Source: Malania oleifera
Lineage: Eukaryota; Streptophyta; Magnoliopsida; Santalales; Ximeniaceae
Reading direction: 5' to 3'
Length of the DNA: 64,000 nt
Assembly (NCBI RefSeq): GCF_029873635.1
Contig: NC_080418.1
Span: 10,182,062 to 10,246,061 of the forward strand
The position numbers were made by a program, and so were the translations under genes. Positions within the stretch are counted from its first letter, which is position 1; the number at the start of each line of letters is the position of its first letter. The notes beneath the pieces were generated by a model, which ran no database searches, had not been told where the DNA came from, and saw only the letters and a program-made list of their open reading frames with translations. This document shows positions 10,885-23,449 of this stretch, in pieces.

Positions 10885-12905
10885 TGTAACGACTCGGCCC
10901 TTTATACAGACCAGCACTGTTAACTCAAATACAAAATACCTGTACCTGTTCAAGATACATAGACAACCTGCCCTAAACAGGGACATACGGGAGTAAACCA
11001 TACATAATTACAATGTAAATGTTGCGGAAAAAAACATAAACATTCATTAGGATTTCTACAAGAATTATACCAGAGTTTACTGTTACATCCTCAAGTATAT
11101 AAAGTTAGACATAAAATATAACCTGTTATTACAACCCTCCAAAAAGGAACTTCATCTAAGTTTAATACATGATTGGACGCTTACGTAAGCTAAACCAAAA
11201 ACAATCTCCTCGGTCCCTCTAGCTACTAGGACTGACGTACTGATAGACCTAAAAACAAAGGTTGTATAATGGGGTAAGACACCTCTTAGAAAGGAAGAAA
11301 GTGTTACAACAGTGTGTGACTACATATATGCACATTTTCATAAAAACTCATGCATATGGAACATTTGTTTATAATACTGTAATATATAAAATTTATCTGC
11401 ACATTCAAGTATTTAAATCATGCATATGAATATTAGAACACTTCCAGCTTGGTATGACAATTTGCCTGTTTACCCTCGTGGCACGGGTTGTGCACTGATA
11501 CCTGTGACAGTGTCCTGTTCGTGCAGACAAAGTTGAGCATCTTTTATAGTCCAACCGTCCCCTGGTTTATTTTTACCAACAGCTTACTAACTCCTCGTAG
11601 GTTGACCATCTAAAGTACCTATACTGATCCCTCATGTATGGTTGCACTGTACTACCAGCATCGGAACCGTGCTTATAATAGTTTAGAGTATTTTTCAACC
11701 CCATCACTGAAGTTTTTTTCAACTTATTTTGGTCGCAAGTTGTGGTTCCAGTATCATATATACAATTTATAACAAAATATAGTAACATGTGCAATTCCAG
11801 TAATTTCACAAATTCAGATAATCACATCAGGTACAAATCGGCGCCTATCCACTCGATTTACCCCTTTTTGTTTCACTGATACAGCTCGATGTATAACAGC
11901 CTCTATTTTCTACATTTTCAGTATAACAAGTTGGAACTCTATTCCCATAATCCATATACATAGTATAGAAAATTCATACATTTCCATTTCACATATATCA
12001 CACGAACTTAGTCCAAAAATCCGCTAAATGATAAAAATCCAGTAAACATCATTTAAATAAAAAAGTAAAGGATTCAAGCATCTCCTACTACAATATAAAT
12101 GCAAATAAGTGTTTTTCGTAAAATTGGGAGATCATACGCCAAAATCCTCGTTTTTACCGTAAACCAAAAAATCGTAAAACCGGCATTTCTACTTGGTAGA
12201 ATTTAGCGAATAAGCAGTTAAATCATACATATAAGCATAACCTAACTTTTTAGCTGTTTAGTTTTTCCGAAAATGCTATTGTAATCAAATTCCCCTTACC
12301 TTAAACTTGACACGAAACTACATACGAAACTGATCGAAACCGACAACCCGGGATTCTCAAAACCTAAAAACCACAGAACACAACCTTACTATATTTTCAA
12401 CTACTAACCATATATTCAATCGAAATTGAAATCAGACCCTTACCTCGATTTTTAGGAAAACCCAAAAATCTTCAAAACAACGATCCAATCCGCTAAAGTT
12501 GTACAACTTCCTCCTCTGATCCCCGCAAGAACTTCCGTTTTCAGAAATAGACATCAAATGGCGAAGAACCTTAGAGAGAGAGAGAATTTCCGCTGGTTTA
12601 GAAAGAAAAAAAGAGCTTTGGAAAGAAACTTGGCCTCTAAGCAACCAAAATGGATATTTATAGAGCCTTTGACCGAGTCAAACTCGTCGACGAGGCAGCG
12701 TCTTCATCAATGAATCCGCCACACAGCTCGTCAACGAAGCCATCCCTTCGTTGCCGAGCCCAAATTTCAGATATTTCTCTGACCCGCTCGGTATTTGCTC
12801 GTCGACGAAGCCTTGAATTTCGTCGACGAGGCTCTGAAGGACTTCGTCAATGAACATGACTCCTTCGTCGACGAACCCAGCTTATTACAGGTTTGGGTCT
12901 CTACA
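10885..12905 (-). repeat. Gypsy A 5' LTR (2021 bp)
   Basis: Starts TGTAGAGACCC at 12905 in element direction and ends GTTACA at 10885. A TATA box (12655-12662, reverse complement TATAAATA) is preceded by the palindrome cluster at about 12660-12890 and followed by a GAGAGAGAGAGA run near 12575. These give a plausible Pol II promoter for the element. Confidence 0.93.
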
Positions 12906-12910
12906 CCTTT
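12906..12910. other. Target-site duplication of gypsy A (right copy)
   Basis: CCTTT, identical to 3755-3759, lies directly outside the LTR end TCTCTACA. Confidence 0.9.
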
Positions 12911-14334
12911 CCTCTACGACTAACCCTTTGCTACTAACCAAGCCTTGAACTTCTCTCTCTCCTATTCTGAAACCGCTTCTTTCTTCCTATGCACCCACTT
13001 GCATCCTATCGCCCTTTTCCTTGCTGGAAGCTCCACCAAATCTCACATCTGGTTCTTATGTAGTGATTCCATCTCCTCCACCATAGAGCACATCCAACTA
13101 ATTTTATCCTAACTTTGCACTGCCTCTTGAAAGGTAGTAGGATCCTCGCTACTAGTGATATGTGCATAAGACACTAGATCATTAAATCCGTACCTAGGCA
13201 GTGGTTGGATAGTGCGTCTGGGTCTATCTATGACTATACTGCAATGTTGTTGGTCTTCTAAGTTAGAAATCCCTACATCCTAATCACTTTCATCTCCACC
13301 TTGAGTCTTCAACTCCACTTGCAACACACGCTCATTGTTGCTATAATTTTCTAGCACCTGTTTCTCTTCTTCTTCCTGAGTATGTTGCAACATGGTTTTC
13401 TCATTGAAAATCACGTCTTTACTGATCATCACTTTGTTTGCCTTCGGATCCCACAAGTTGAACCTTTTCACCCCTTTCTAATATCCCCGAAAGATGCACT
13501 GTCTAGACTTTGCATCAAGTTTTGATCTCTCCTCATTAGGAAGGTGCACATAGGCTGGACACCCAAAAACTCTCAGATTGGAGTAGTCTACCTCGTTACC
13601 CTGTCCACAGCTCCTCAGTAACTTTCCTATCCTGTGATGCCCTTGGTGATCGATTAACCAAGAAACACACCACACTCACCACCTCGACCCAAAAATTCTT
13701 AGTGGGCCCTGCATTCAACCTGAGACACCGAACCCTTTCAACTAGGGTTTAGTTTATCCTTTCCACCATGCCATTTTGTTGTGGTGTCTTGCATACTGTA
13801 AAATGTCTCTCACAAACTCTCTAAAACTCTAATTTGTGTACTTAGTCCCATTGTCTAACCTAAGACACTTAATCTTTCTCCCGATTTGGTTTTTTACCTT
13901 AACTTTCCACAATTTAAACTTGACAAACGTTTCTAACTTGTGCTGTATGAAGTATACCCAGACTTTTCATCAGTAATCATCAATGAAATTCACGAAGTAC
14001 ATATGCCCTTCTCCTAATGCTACTCTCACCGAACCCTAAACATCTGAATGAATATAGTAAAGGATTCCCTCCGTCTTATGCGTGATTGCCATGAATTGGA
14101 CCCTATTCTATTTCCCAAGTACACAAAACTTGCAAAAATCCAGTTTACATGATTTGACCCCTTTCAAAATATTTCTCTTATGAAGCTCCTTCATTCTATG
14201 CTCATCCATATGCCCTAGTCGCATATGCCACAAGACAGTGCTATCCGACTCAGACACTGTAACTGCAGCTCACCTACAACTGTAGTACCTAACAATGTAT
14301 AGATATTCCCTGATACTTTGTGCTCCTTCATCAT
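12911..14334 (-). pseudogene. Ty1/copia GAG-pre-integrase, integrase and RT N-terminus
   Basis: Minus-strand fragments in element order: the GAG-pre-integrase region (KEHKVSGNIYTLLG, 14330-14280, and the decayed HMRLGHM region after it), integrase core, the FGCPAYVHLP segment with the C-terminal integrase region (13675-13478), a MKRFNLWDP segment (13471-13280), and the RT start (LPARKRAIGCKWVHRKK, about 13050-12990) up to AWLVAKG just before the gypsy A insertion. Numerous stops interrupt it. The left end is cut by gypsy B at 14335; the rest of gag and protease is not in the window. Confidence 0.88.
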
Positions 14335-16450
14335 TGTAACGACCTGTTTAATTCCCATATATTTTTTTTCCATATCACAATATAATAAAAACCAATATAA
14401 CAAACTCAGTAGATCACAATCAAACTAAACCCGTGGGTACCAAAGATATATCAGAAATACAGTACAGAAGCCTAAGCAGCAGGAAACATAAAATTATAAA
14501 CATCTCATAATATCTTATACACAACACCATTTATTACAATGCTAGAGTTACTACATCTATTGTATTTATATTTATAAGCCAAAAGAAGTCCTAGGGTCAC
14601 TTCTCACAAAATCCATTCGACCCTACCAAAACACTTACCCTTCAAAAAGGACAGACCAGCTGTAACTACCTCAGCGGAGCTTTATCCGCTCTCCTATCAA
14701 GGGCTCTTGAAATTTTCATTTAATTCAGGGTGAGACGCCTCTCAATAAGAGAAAATAAACTAATACCAGTGTGTGGTAACATGAGTTTTTTCCGTGTCAT
14801 GCATAAATCATACATAAACACATTTAGTAAATTGTCTGTATCATATGTGGGAAAACATACATAATCATCACATGGTAGAACATACTGGATCTACAAACAT
14901 AATTCATCTCATATATCAATAATACGAAAATACCCTGAAAGGTTAGCTGGTTGGTGTCATGTATTACCCCCACATGACTGGGTTGTGTGGCCCGAAGGCA
15001 AGACCTGACAATGGCTGGTCGACCACTGCCAAGTCAAAAGTACAGTATGTAAGTACGATGGGTCTACAAGACCTGGTCCATACACCAAGGGCGCCAACAC
15101 TTCAATAACCATATCGACTATCCATCCTTACGCTGCCCCGTACGACAACGATAACTCTAATATCATGATGTTCATGATCACATAGCAACGGTACCGTGCA
15201 CGTGTAAGCCTAAACCAAGCCAACCAAGTTCTGATAACATATAACATATATTCAAATAGCGATACATGTTATTTCATAATAATAATTAACAAGTTAATAA
15301 CATCATAATATCTTGCATATATAACATGAAAATCATCGGCCCGTACGTCAGCATTTCATAGTTTACCATTCATGGCCCATACGCCGTATTATAAATCAGA
15401 TAAAATTCTTGGCCCGTACGCCATCATATCATATTCATAGCTCGGCCCGTACACCAGCATATCACATAAAACCCTCGGCCCGTACGCCGGTATATCATAT
15501 CAAAGCTCTCGGCCCGTACGCCGATATATAATTTAAAAATCCTCGGCCCATACGCCATTATATCATTTCAAAATTTCTTTGTATCATTTCAGCATTTTCC
15601 CAGAAACAGTAATTCATAATAACTAATACTCATGTCACACAAAATGAGTATTACACATATTTAAAACATATCGTCATTTACAGCAGTATTTCCCAAAAAT
15701 AATGCTAATATATGTATTCATTTTCATGAAATTAAACGTTGTAAGATTATACATAAATTTTTGTAAAAACAACTACCTTAATTTATCCCCTTACCTAATT
15801 CCTAAAAAACCCCCTAAAACAATCAATCCAATACCCGTTGGGTTCCCCGTTCAACACCCTGAAAATAACATCTCCCAGAACTAAACTTAAGGGTTTTTTC
15901 GTATATAACATTTCATATAACTATGGTAAAGCCAAATTCCAAATAAAAAGCCTTACCTTGAATCCGGGATGAATTTCAAGCTCATCCCATCGACGATCCA
16001 CTCCAGCAGATATGCAAAGAATTTCCCCAAGAGTGTCATGGTGGCCTCGGATCGTCGATCCGACGAGGAACAAACCCAGAAAATATGAGAGGAGGATGGG
16101 AAACCCAAGAGGAGAAAGAGAAGGGTTTCTGCGCATGAAATTCTACTGGAAAATCGAGTTTAGTGCTCTATACACAATGGCCTTCGTCGACGAACTACGT
16201 CACCTCGTCGACGAGGTCAAGAAGGCAATTCGTTGACAAAATCTCCCCTCATCGATGAAATTCAAAATTGCCAAAACATCTTCTCGGTATTTTCTCATCG
16301 ATGAGACACGTCCACGTCGACGAGGCCCTCATGTGCTCTCGTCGACGAATCCCCTATGTTCGTCAACGAGGCCCTGTTTAATTTCCCAATTTTAATTCTT
16401 TTCTCTCCTTCTCCCATTATTTAATTACCATAATTCTCTAAGTCACTACA
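14335..16450 (-). repeat. Gypsy B 3' LTR (2116 bp)
   Basis: In element direction it runs from TGTAGTGACTTAGAG to GGTCGTTACA. It is matched by 21486-23449 except for about 185 bases missing from the latter. Palindromic TCGTCGACGA-type motifs cluster at 16184-16371, beside the element's presumed promoter (TGTATAGAGC near 16175-16165 in element direction). The middle carries an array of about 36 bp repeats. Confidence 0.92.
15335..15572. repeat. GTACG-containing tandem array in gypsy B 3' LTR
   Basis: About seven imperfect units of 30-40 bp, each built around CGGCCCGTACGCCG followed by an AT-rich spacer such as TATATCATATCAAA. The same array occurs at 22486-22716 in the other LTR and, inverted, at 59310-59625 in the solo LTR. 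Spacers vary, so it is not a CRISPR; no cas genes exist in this plant context. Confidence 0.9.
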
Positions 16451-16464
16451 TTCTCCCCTCCTTA
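16451..16464 (-). other. Gypsy B polypurine tract
   Basis: In element direction AAGGAGGGGAGAA directly precedes the LTR start TGTAGTGAC. Upstream lies the AATTTTGAGGACATAA segment and, at 16543-16580, the block conserved with A, C and D. Confidence 0.85.
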
Positions 16465-16702
16465 TAAAAATTATGTCCTCAAAATTTTATATTTATGTGA
16501 TTCATCATCCTTTAAAAGCAAAATGATCTACTTATTTATTACTTACCCTCACTTATGGCTGAGGAATACCATGGTTATATTCCAAATCCTGGGAGATTAC
16601 ATATACAAAAGAAAATTTTTCCAAAACCAAAATACTACTAACTAATTACTATTACATGTACCTGCAAAAGAATTATTTCCTAACTACTTACATTTTACCC
16701 AG

Positions 16703-19700
16703 CTAAACTTCTTGGAATAATTGCGGATACTTCTGCCTTATCTGTTCCTCGGACTCCCAAGAAGCCTCTTCTATTGCATGATTTCTCCACAAAAATTTTA
16801 ACAGAGGAATCTTCTTATTACGTAACTCCTGTACTGTCTTATCGAGAATCTGTATTGGTACCTCCTCATAAACTAATGAATCGCTGAACTCTAATTCACC
16901 ATTATTGATAATATGAGAAGGGTCTAAGATGTATTTCCTCAACATAGAAACGTGGAATACATCGTGCATCTTGGATAGCACAGGTGGTAAAGCTAACTTG
17001 TAGGCAACCGGCCCCACTTTATTTAGAATCTCAAATGGGCCAATAAACCTAGGGTTAAGCTTACCATTCCTCTCGAACCTCATAACCCCTTTTAACGGAG
17101 CTATCTTAAAAAATACATAGTCACCAACATCAAACTCCAACTTCCTATGGCAATTATCAACATAACTCTTCTGTCAGCTCTGAACTGCACTGATCTTATC
17201 TCTAACGAGTCGAATTTTATCACAAGCTTGTTGTACTAGCTCTAGCCCCATAACTCGCCGCTCAACCATCTTATCCCAAAATAAAGGAGAATGACATATC
17301 CTACCATATAGTGCTTTAAACGGTGTCATGCCAATGCTGATCTGATGACTGTTATTATACGTAAATTCCACCAGCGGCATGAACTGAGTCCAACTACCCC
17401 CAAAATCTAACACACATGCTCGAAGCATATCCTCCAATATTTGTATCGTCCTCTCAGTCTGCCCATCTGACTAAGGATGGAATGTCGTGCTAAAAGACAA
17501 CTGAGACCCTAAAGCCTCCTGCAAGCTTTTCTAGAAACCTGACGTGAAACGCAGGTCTCGATTTGACACAATAGATACTAGCACCACGTGAGAATAAACT
17601 ATCTCCTGAATGTAAATCTCCGCCAAACAGTTAAGGAAGTAGCTAATCTTAATAGGAAGGAAATGGGCAGTCTTAGTCAAACGATCAATAATCACCCGAA
17701 TGGCATTCTGGTCGTGCAACGCCGTTGACAGTCCTGACACAAAATCCATAGATATATGATCCCACTTCCACTCTGGAATAAATAATGGCTGCAATTTCTC
17801 TGTTGGCATCTGGTTCTTAGCTTTTACCTGTTGGCATGTCCAACACTGGGCTACATATTCGGCAATCTCTTTCTTCATACCACTCCACCAATACAACTCT
17901 CGTAGATCCCTATACATTTTCATACTATCGGGATGAACTATGTACAAAGATCTGTGAGCCTCTTCTAAAATAGTCTTCCTAATATCAGCATCGGCAAGAA
18001 CACATAATCTAGAACGGAACCACAAAGTTCTGTCATCTGCAATACTGAATTCCTCCCATTGACCACTCTGTACTCTATCCATCACCTCTTCTAATTCTAG
18101 GTCTTCCTTCTGAGCAGTTTTAATCTTTTCCTGCAGAGTAGGTTGCACTACTAAACTAGCAATACAAACTCAGAAACAACACTTAACCAACTCTATACCA
18201 AGTCTTTCCAGATCCATTATGATTGGATACTGGATCTCTATAGCCGCCAATGCTGGTCCCACAGACTTCATGCTCAACGTACCAGCTACCACATTTTCTT
18301 TCCCTAGGTGATAACTGATAGTGCAGTCAAAATCTTTCATAAGCACCAACCACCTTCTTTGCCTCATATTGAGTTCCTTCTGAGTGAAAAAGTACTTTAA
18401 ACTCTTGTGGTCGGAGAAAATCTCACACCATTCATTATACAAGTAATACCTCCAAATCTTCAATGCGTGTACTATTACAGCCAATTCAAGATCATAGGTA
18501 GGGTAATTCTTTTCATACTCTTTCAATTGCCTAGAAGCATACGCTACTACTTTACCATGCTGCATCAATACACAGCCAAGTCCCTTCAAGGACGCATCAC
18601 TGTAAATGACATAACCCTCACCCCCTGATAGGATGATCAATACAGGTGATGTGACAAGCCTCTGCTTCAATTCCTGAAAACTCTGCTCACAGTTGTCATC
18701 CCACTGAAATCTAACATTCTTCCTAATCAGTCGTGTCAGAGGCCCCGATAACTCTGAGAATCCCTCAACGAAATGACAGTAATACCCAGTTAACCCCAAG
18801 AAACTCCTAATCTCCTAGACATTCCTCGGTCTAACCCAATTCACTACTGCTTCAATCTTACTAGGATCCACAGAAATACCATCTCCTAAAATAATATGCC
18901 CCAAAAACACGACCTTCTCAAGCCAGAATTCACATTTACTGAACTTGGCGTACAACTTCTTTTCCCTGATTGTCTGTAGAATCTACCCCAAATGTGTCTC
19001 ATGCTCCTCATAACTCCTCGAATAAACCAGTACATCAACAATGAAAACAACAACGAACTGGTCTAAGTATTGGTGGAAGACTTTATTCATCAAGCCCATA
19101 AATACTGCAGGAGCATTTGTCAAATCAAACAGCATAACAAGAAATTCGTAATGCCCATACCTGGTCCTGAAGGTCGTCTTTGAGACGTCTTCCCTTTTCA
19201 TTTTCACCTGATGATGGAATGATCTGAGGTCGATCTTAGAATACACCCACGTACCCTGGAGCTTGTCAAACAAATCATCTATACGGGGTAGAGGATACTT
19301 GTTCTTGATTGTCACTTTATTAATTTCCCTAAAATCTATACACATCCTCATAGACCCGTCCTTTTTCTTCACAAATAAAACTGGAGCTCCCTACCGAGAT
19401 ACACTAGGCCGTGTAAAGCCCTTTTCAAGCAAATCTTGCAATTGATTCTTCAACTCTGCGAATTCTGTTGGCACCATTCGATAAGGTTCTTTAGAAATCG
19501 GAACTGTACCTGGAAGTAGATCAATAGAAAAATCTACCTCGCGATCAGGTGGCAAGCCTGGTAACTCATCTGGAAAAATATCTGTAAATTCCTTTACTAT
19601 TGGTGTACTAGTGAGTTTCGATTCATTCCTTGACATTTCCTTCACAAAGGCCACGAATCCCTCACAATCACTCAACAGTAGTCTCCTCGCCTGAACAGCT

Positions 19701-20155
19701 GAAACTAACTGGGGCGAAGATTGCACTCGCGGTCCTACAAATCTGAATTATGCTCTTCCAGGAGGTCTAAATATCACTTCTCATGAATGGCAATCTATAC
19801 TGGCAAAATTAGCTGCTAGCCAATCCATATCAAAGATTACATCGAACCCATGCATGTCTAGCCCCATCAGATTGGCAAACAGAATTTCCCCATGAATATC
19901 AACTGGGCAATCCCAGAGTACCCTACTACACCTCATTACGAACCAACTCGGTGTAGACACTAACAATTCTATATTTAACAACTGTGTTTCTGCCCCACAC
20001 AATTTAATACGCCCCATAGCTACGAATGAATGTGTGGCTCCCGAATCAAACAATGCAATAACTTTAAAAGAAAGCATACTAACCACACCTGTCACCATGT
20101 CACCGACTGTCTCAGCATCACCTGGTGTCAGAGTGAACACTCTGGCTGGAGCCAT
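16703..20155 (-). pseudogene. Gypsy B pol: protease, RT, RNase H, integrase, chromodomain-like tail
   Basis: In element order: protease 20155-19781 with an intact DSGATHSF active-site motif; linker 19726-19391 with FPDELPGLPPDREVDF; RT 19372-18983 in which the catalytic FIDDIL motif is FIVDVL; RNase H within 18799-18170; integrase 18148-17174 with the HHCC zinc region and SMDFV; C-terminal segment 17140-16703 including LLKFLWRNHAIEEASWE, a chromodomain-type sequence. A handful of stops separate these frames. Loss of the first RT aspartate would abolish polymerase activity. It is the best preserved of the four pol regions. Confidence 0.92.
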
Positions 20156-20199
20156 ATTCCTCTCCTGGCCCCCACATGACGCCTAATAGCCTCCCCGGT

Positions 20200-21181
20200 A
20201 CAGTCTGGGAGTAGAAGCTGCATCTGGTGGTGTAGGGCAATCTCGCATTAGATGTCCCTGTCTACCGCAGCGATAGCAGATAGCTCCATCTACTCGACAC
20301 TCTCCCAAGTGTCTCCTCCCACAAGTCTGACAGACAGAAGGACTCTACACTGCCTGAACCTCACGACCTCCAGTCTCTTGCCTCCGTCATCTACCATGGT
20401 TTCCTCTCCTCTACTAACTCTGTCTAGGACCCTACTGGTAGCCCGAAGATGCAAATTTCTTCTTCTATCTTTGAACCTCTGCATCCATACGCTCACCAAC
20501 CTCTGCCAAGGCTGCTCTGTCGACTAACTCAGCAAAATCCTGGATCTTCAGCACCACCACTTTCTTGAATATGCTTTGCCTAAAACCACTTTCAAACTAT
20601 CTCGCCTTTTTCACCTCATCAGGAACAATATACGAAGCGAAGCAAAAGAGCTTTATAAACTGCGTAGCATGCTGCTGAACCAATAACTGTCCCTACTTCA
20701 GACTCGGGAATTCTTCCACTTTATCCTCCCTAAGAGTAGCTGGAAAATATCAATCGAAGAACAATTCTTTAAACCAATCCCAAGTCATGGCTATCGGCGT
20801 CGACCTCTGCTACTCCAAAATTCTCACAACAGTCCACCACCTCTCGGCCTCCCCCGTCAGTTTATAGGTGGCGAAGAGAACCCTTTGTTCTTACATACAC
20901 TGCAACACGACTAAGACTTTCTCGACCTCCTGCATCCAATTCTCGGTGGCTGCAGGATCAACTCCTCCTGAAAATGCCAGAGGATTTATCTTCGTAAATT
21001 TCTATATGGTACACCCATGGCCTGCAGATGGACCACCCTACTCTCTAGAGCTCCTAGCAATCTCAGCCATAACCTGATGAGCCACGCTACGTAGTATTGC
21101 ATCAGAATCAGTCCCGCTTGAACTCAGAGGCCCTGCTTCATCACTACCACTCGCATGGGCACTACCTCCTCCTGGATCCAT
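20200..21181 (-). pseudogene. Gypsy B gag with CCHC zinc knuckle
   Basis: A start codon at 21181-21179 begins MDPGGGSAHASGSDEAG. The Gag core (ENWMQEVEKVLVVLQC, then WWTVVRILE) spans about 20960-20640. A perfect knuckle [14 protein letters not shown] lies at about 20283-20240, preceded by a second Cys-rich segment [12 protein letters not shown]. Several stops and at least one frame change disrupt it. It precedes protease at 20155. Confidence 0.86.
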
Positions 21182-21470
21182 CCTGAAAAACAATAAACGT
21201 AACTTAGAAATCCTATACCTATAGTCTACACACCTAACATAGTTCCTTATCTTAACTTCCTTAACTCATTCCTAACTCCAGTCCTACATTCTAGGAACAC
21301 AACCCGACAATAGTTTACTATGGTTTTCCTGAAATCGTCACCCTAGGAAAAACACAGAAACCACCACAGAAGTCCTACCTCTAGACTATAGAATAACATC
21401 TCAAATCATTTTCTTATACTCTTGTATCGTTTCCGCTGCATTCTAAAGTCTACAAAACCTAACAACCTAG

Positions 21471-21482
21471 TCTCTGAAACCA
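21471..21482 (-). promoter_or_regulatory. Gypsy B primer-binding site, mutated
   Basis: In element direction TGGTTTCAGAGA follows the LTR end by three bases. It matches the Met-tRNA primer site used by A except for one A-to-T change in TGGTATC. Confidence 0.8.
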
Positions 21483-21485
21483 AAC

Positions 21486-22858
21486 TGTAACGACTTGTTA
21501 ATTCTCATATATATATATATTTCCATATCATAATATAATAAAAACCAATATAACAAACTCAACAGATCACAATCAACCTGAACCCGTGGGTACTAGGGAT
21601 ACATCAGAAATATAGTACGGAAGCCTAAATAGCAGGAAACATAAAATTATAAACATCCCATAATATCATATAAACAACACCATTTATCACAATACCATAG
21701 TTACTACATCCATTGTATTTATATTTACAACCCAAAAGAAGTCCTAGGGTCACTTCTCACAAAATCCATCTGACTCTACCAAAACATTGACCCTTCAAAA
21801 AGAGCAGACCAACTGTAACTAGCTCAATGGAGCTTTATCTGCTCTCCTATCAGGGGCTCCTGAAATGTTCATATAATTCGGGGTGAGATACCTCTCAGTA
21901 AGGGAAAATAAATTAATACTAGTGTGTGGCAACATGAGTTTTTCTTTGGTATACATAAATCATACATAAACACATTTAGTAAACTGTCTGTATCATATAT
22001 GGGAAAACATACATAATCATCACATGGTAGAACATACTAGATTTCTACAAACATAATTCATCTTATATATCAATAATACAAAAATACCCTGGAAGGTTAG
22101 CTGGTTGGTGTCATGTATTACCCCCATATGATTAGGTTGTGTGGCCTGAAGGTGGGACCTGATAATAGTTGGCCGACCATTGCCAAGTCAAAAGTACAGT
22201 CTGTAAGTACGATGGGTCTGCCAGACCTGATCCGTACACTAGGGGCGCCAACACTTCAATAACCACATTGACTATTCATCCTCATGCTGCCCTGTACGAC
22301 AGCGAAAACACTAATATCATGATGATCATGATCACATAGCAACGGTACTGTGCACGTGTAAGCCTAAACCAAGCCAACCAGATTCTAATAACATATAACA
22401 TATATTCAAACAGTGATACATGCTATTTCATAATAATAATTAACAAGTTAATAACATCATAACATCTTGCATATATAACGTGAAAATCATCGGATCGTAC
22501 GTCGGCATTTCATAGTTTACCACTCACCGCCTATACGCCGTATTATAAATCAAATAAAATTCTCGACCCGTACGCCTTCAAATCATATTCATAGCTCGGC
22601 TCGTATGCCGGTATATCACATAAAACCCTCGGCCCGTACGTTGGTATATCATATTAAAGCTCTCGGCCCGTACGCCGATATATCATTTAAAAATCCTCGG
22701 CTCGTACGCCATTATATCATTTCAAAATTTCTTTGTATCATTTCAGCATTTTCCCAGAAACAGTAATTCATAATAATTACTACTCATGCCACACAAAATG
22801 CGTATTACACATATTTAAAACATATCGTCATTTACAGCAGTATTTCCCAAACATAATG

Positions 22859-22896
<38 letters not shown>

Positions 22897-23449
22897 TATT
22901 CATTTTCCTGAAATTAAATGTTGTAAGATTATACATATATTTTCGTAAAAACAACTAGCTTAGTTTATCCCCTTACCTGATTCCTGAAAAAGCTCCTAAA
23001 ACAATCAATCCAACACTCGCTGGGTTCCCCGTTCAACACCCTGAAAATAACATCTCCCAGAACTAAACTTCAGTGTTTCTTCATATATAACATTTCCTAT
23101 AACTATGGTAAAGCCAAATTCCAAATAAAAAGCTTTATCTTAAATCTGGGATGAATTTCAAGCTCGTCCCACCAACGATCCACTCCAGCAGATATGTAAA
23201 GAACTTTCCTAAGAGTATCGTGGAGGCCTCGGATCGTCGATCTGGCGAAGAACAGACCCAGAAATTAAGAGAGGAGGATGGGAAATCGAAGAGGAGAGAG
23301 AGAGAAGGGTTTCTGCGCATGAAATTCTGCTGAAAAATTGAGTTTAGTTCTATTTATACACTGGCCTTCGTCGACGAGTCACGTCACCTTATTGACGAGT
23401 TCAAGAAGGCAATTCGTCGGTGAACTCTCCCCTCATCGACGAAATTCAA
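21486..23449 (-). repeat. Gypsy B 5' LTR, truncated
   Basis: Aligns with 14335 to about 16265 of the 3' LTR; the final 185 bases or so are absent. The homology stops at GAAATTCAA and unrelated copia-like LTR sequence begins. It contains a TA dinucleotide run at about 22862-22892 not expanded in the partner LTR. Confidence 0.9.
22486..22716. repeat. GTACG-containing tandem array in gypsy B 5' LTR
   Basis: Second copy of the array at 15335-15572, with the same unit order. Several CG sites have changed to TG or CA between the two, such as GTACGTTGG for GTACGCCGG. Confidence 0.88.

Larger units (their letters stand above)
3760..12905 (-). mobile_element. Ty3/gypsy retrotransposon A, complete structure, coding-dead
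   Basis: A full-length element of 9146 bp on the minus strand. Order in element direction: 5' LTR 12905-10885, Met-tRNA primer site, gag, protease, reverse transcriptase, RNase H, integrase, chromodomain-like tail, non-coding block, polypurine tract, 3' LTR 5778-3760. CCTTT flanks both ends. It sits inside the RT of a copia element. The LTRs differ at many positions, mostly C/T or G/A transitions, so the insertion is old. The integrase order and C-terminal region fit the chromovirus (Tekay/Del-like) group; the clade is inferred. Confidence 0.93.
14335..23449 (-). mobile_element. Ty3/gypsy retrotransposon B, 5' LTR truncated
   Basis: Minus-strand element: truncated 5' LTR 23449-21486, degenerate Met-tRNA primer site, gag, protease, RT, RNase H, integrase with chromodomain-like tail, polypurine tract, 3' LTR 16450-14335. 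It interrupts the copia GAG-pre-integrase region; ATCAT at 14330-14334 is the presumed target duplication, but the partner is lost because the far LTR ends abruptly at 23449. Among the four gypsy families here B has the longest surviving frames (205 and 209 codons). It belongs to the same family as the solo LTR at 58451-60604. Confidence 0.92.

Noticed and set aside
15335-15572. Regular GTACG array considered as a CRISPR
   Set aside because: Repeats are degenerate, spacers are similar to each other, and the array is part of a plant LTR present in three copies.
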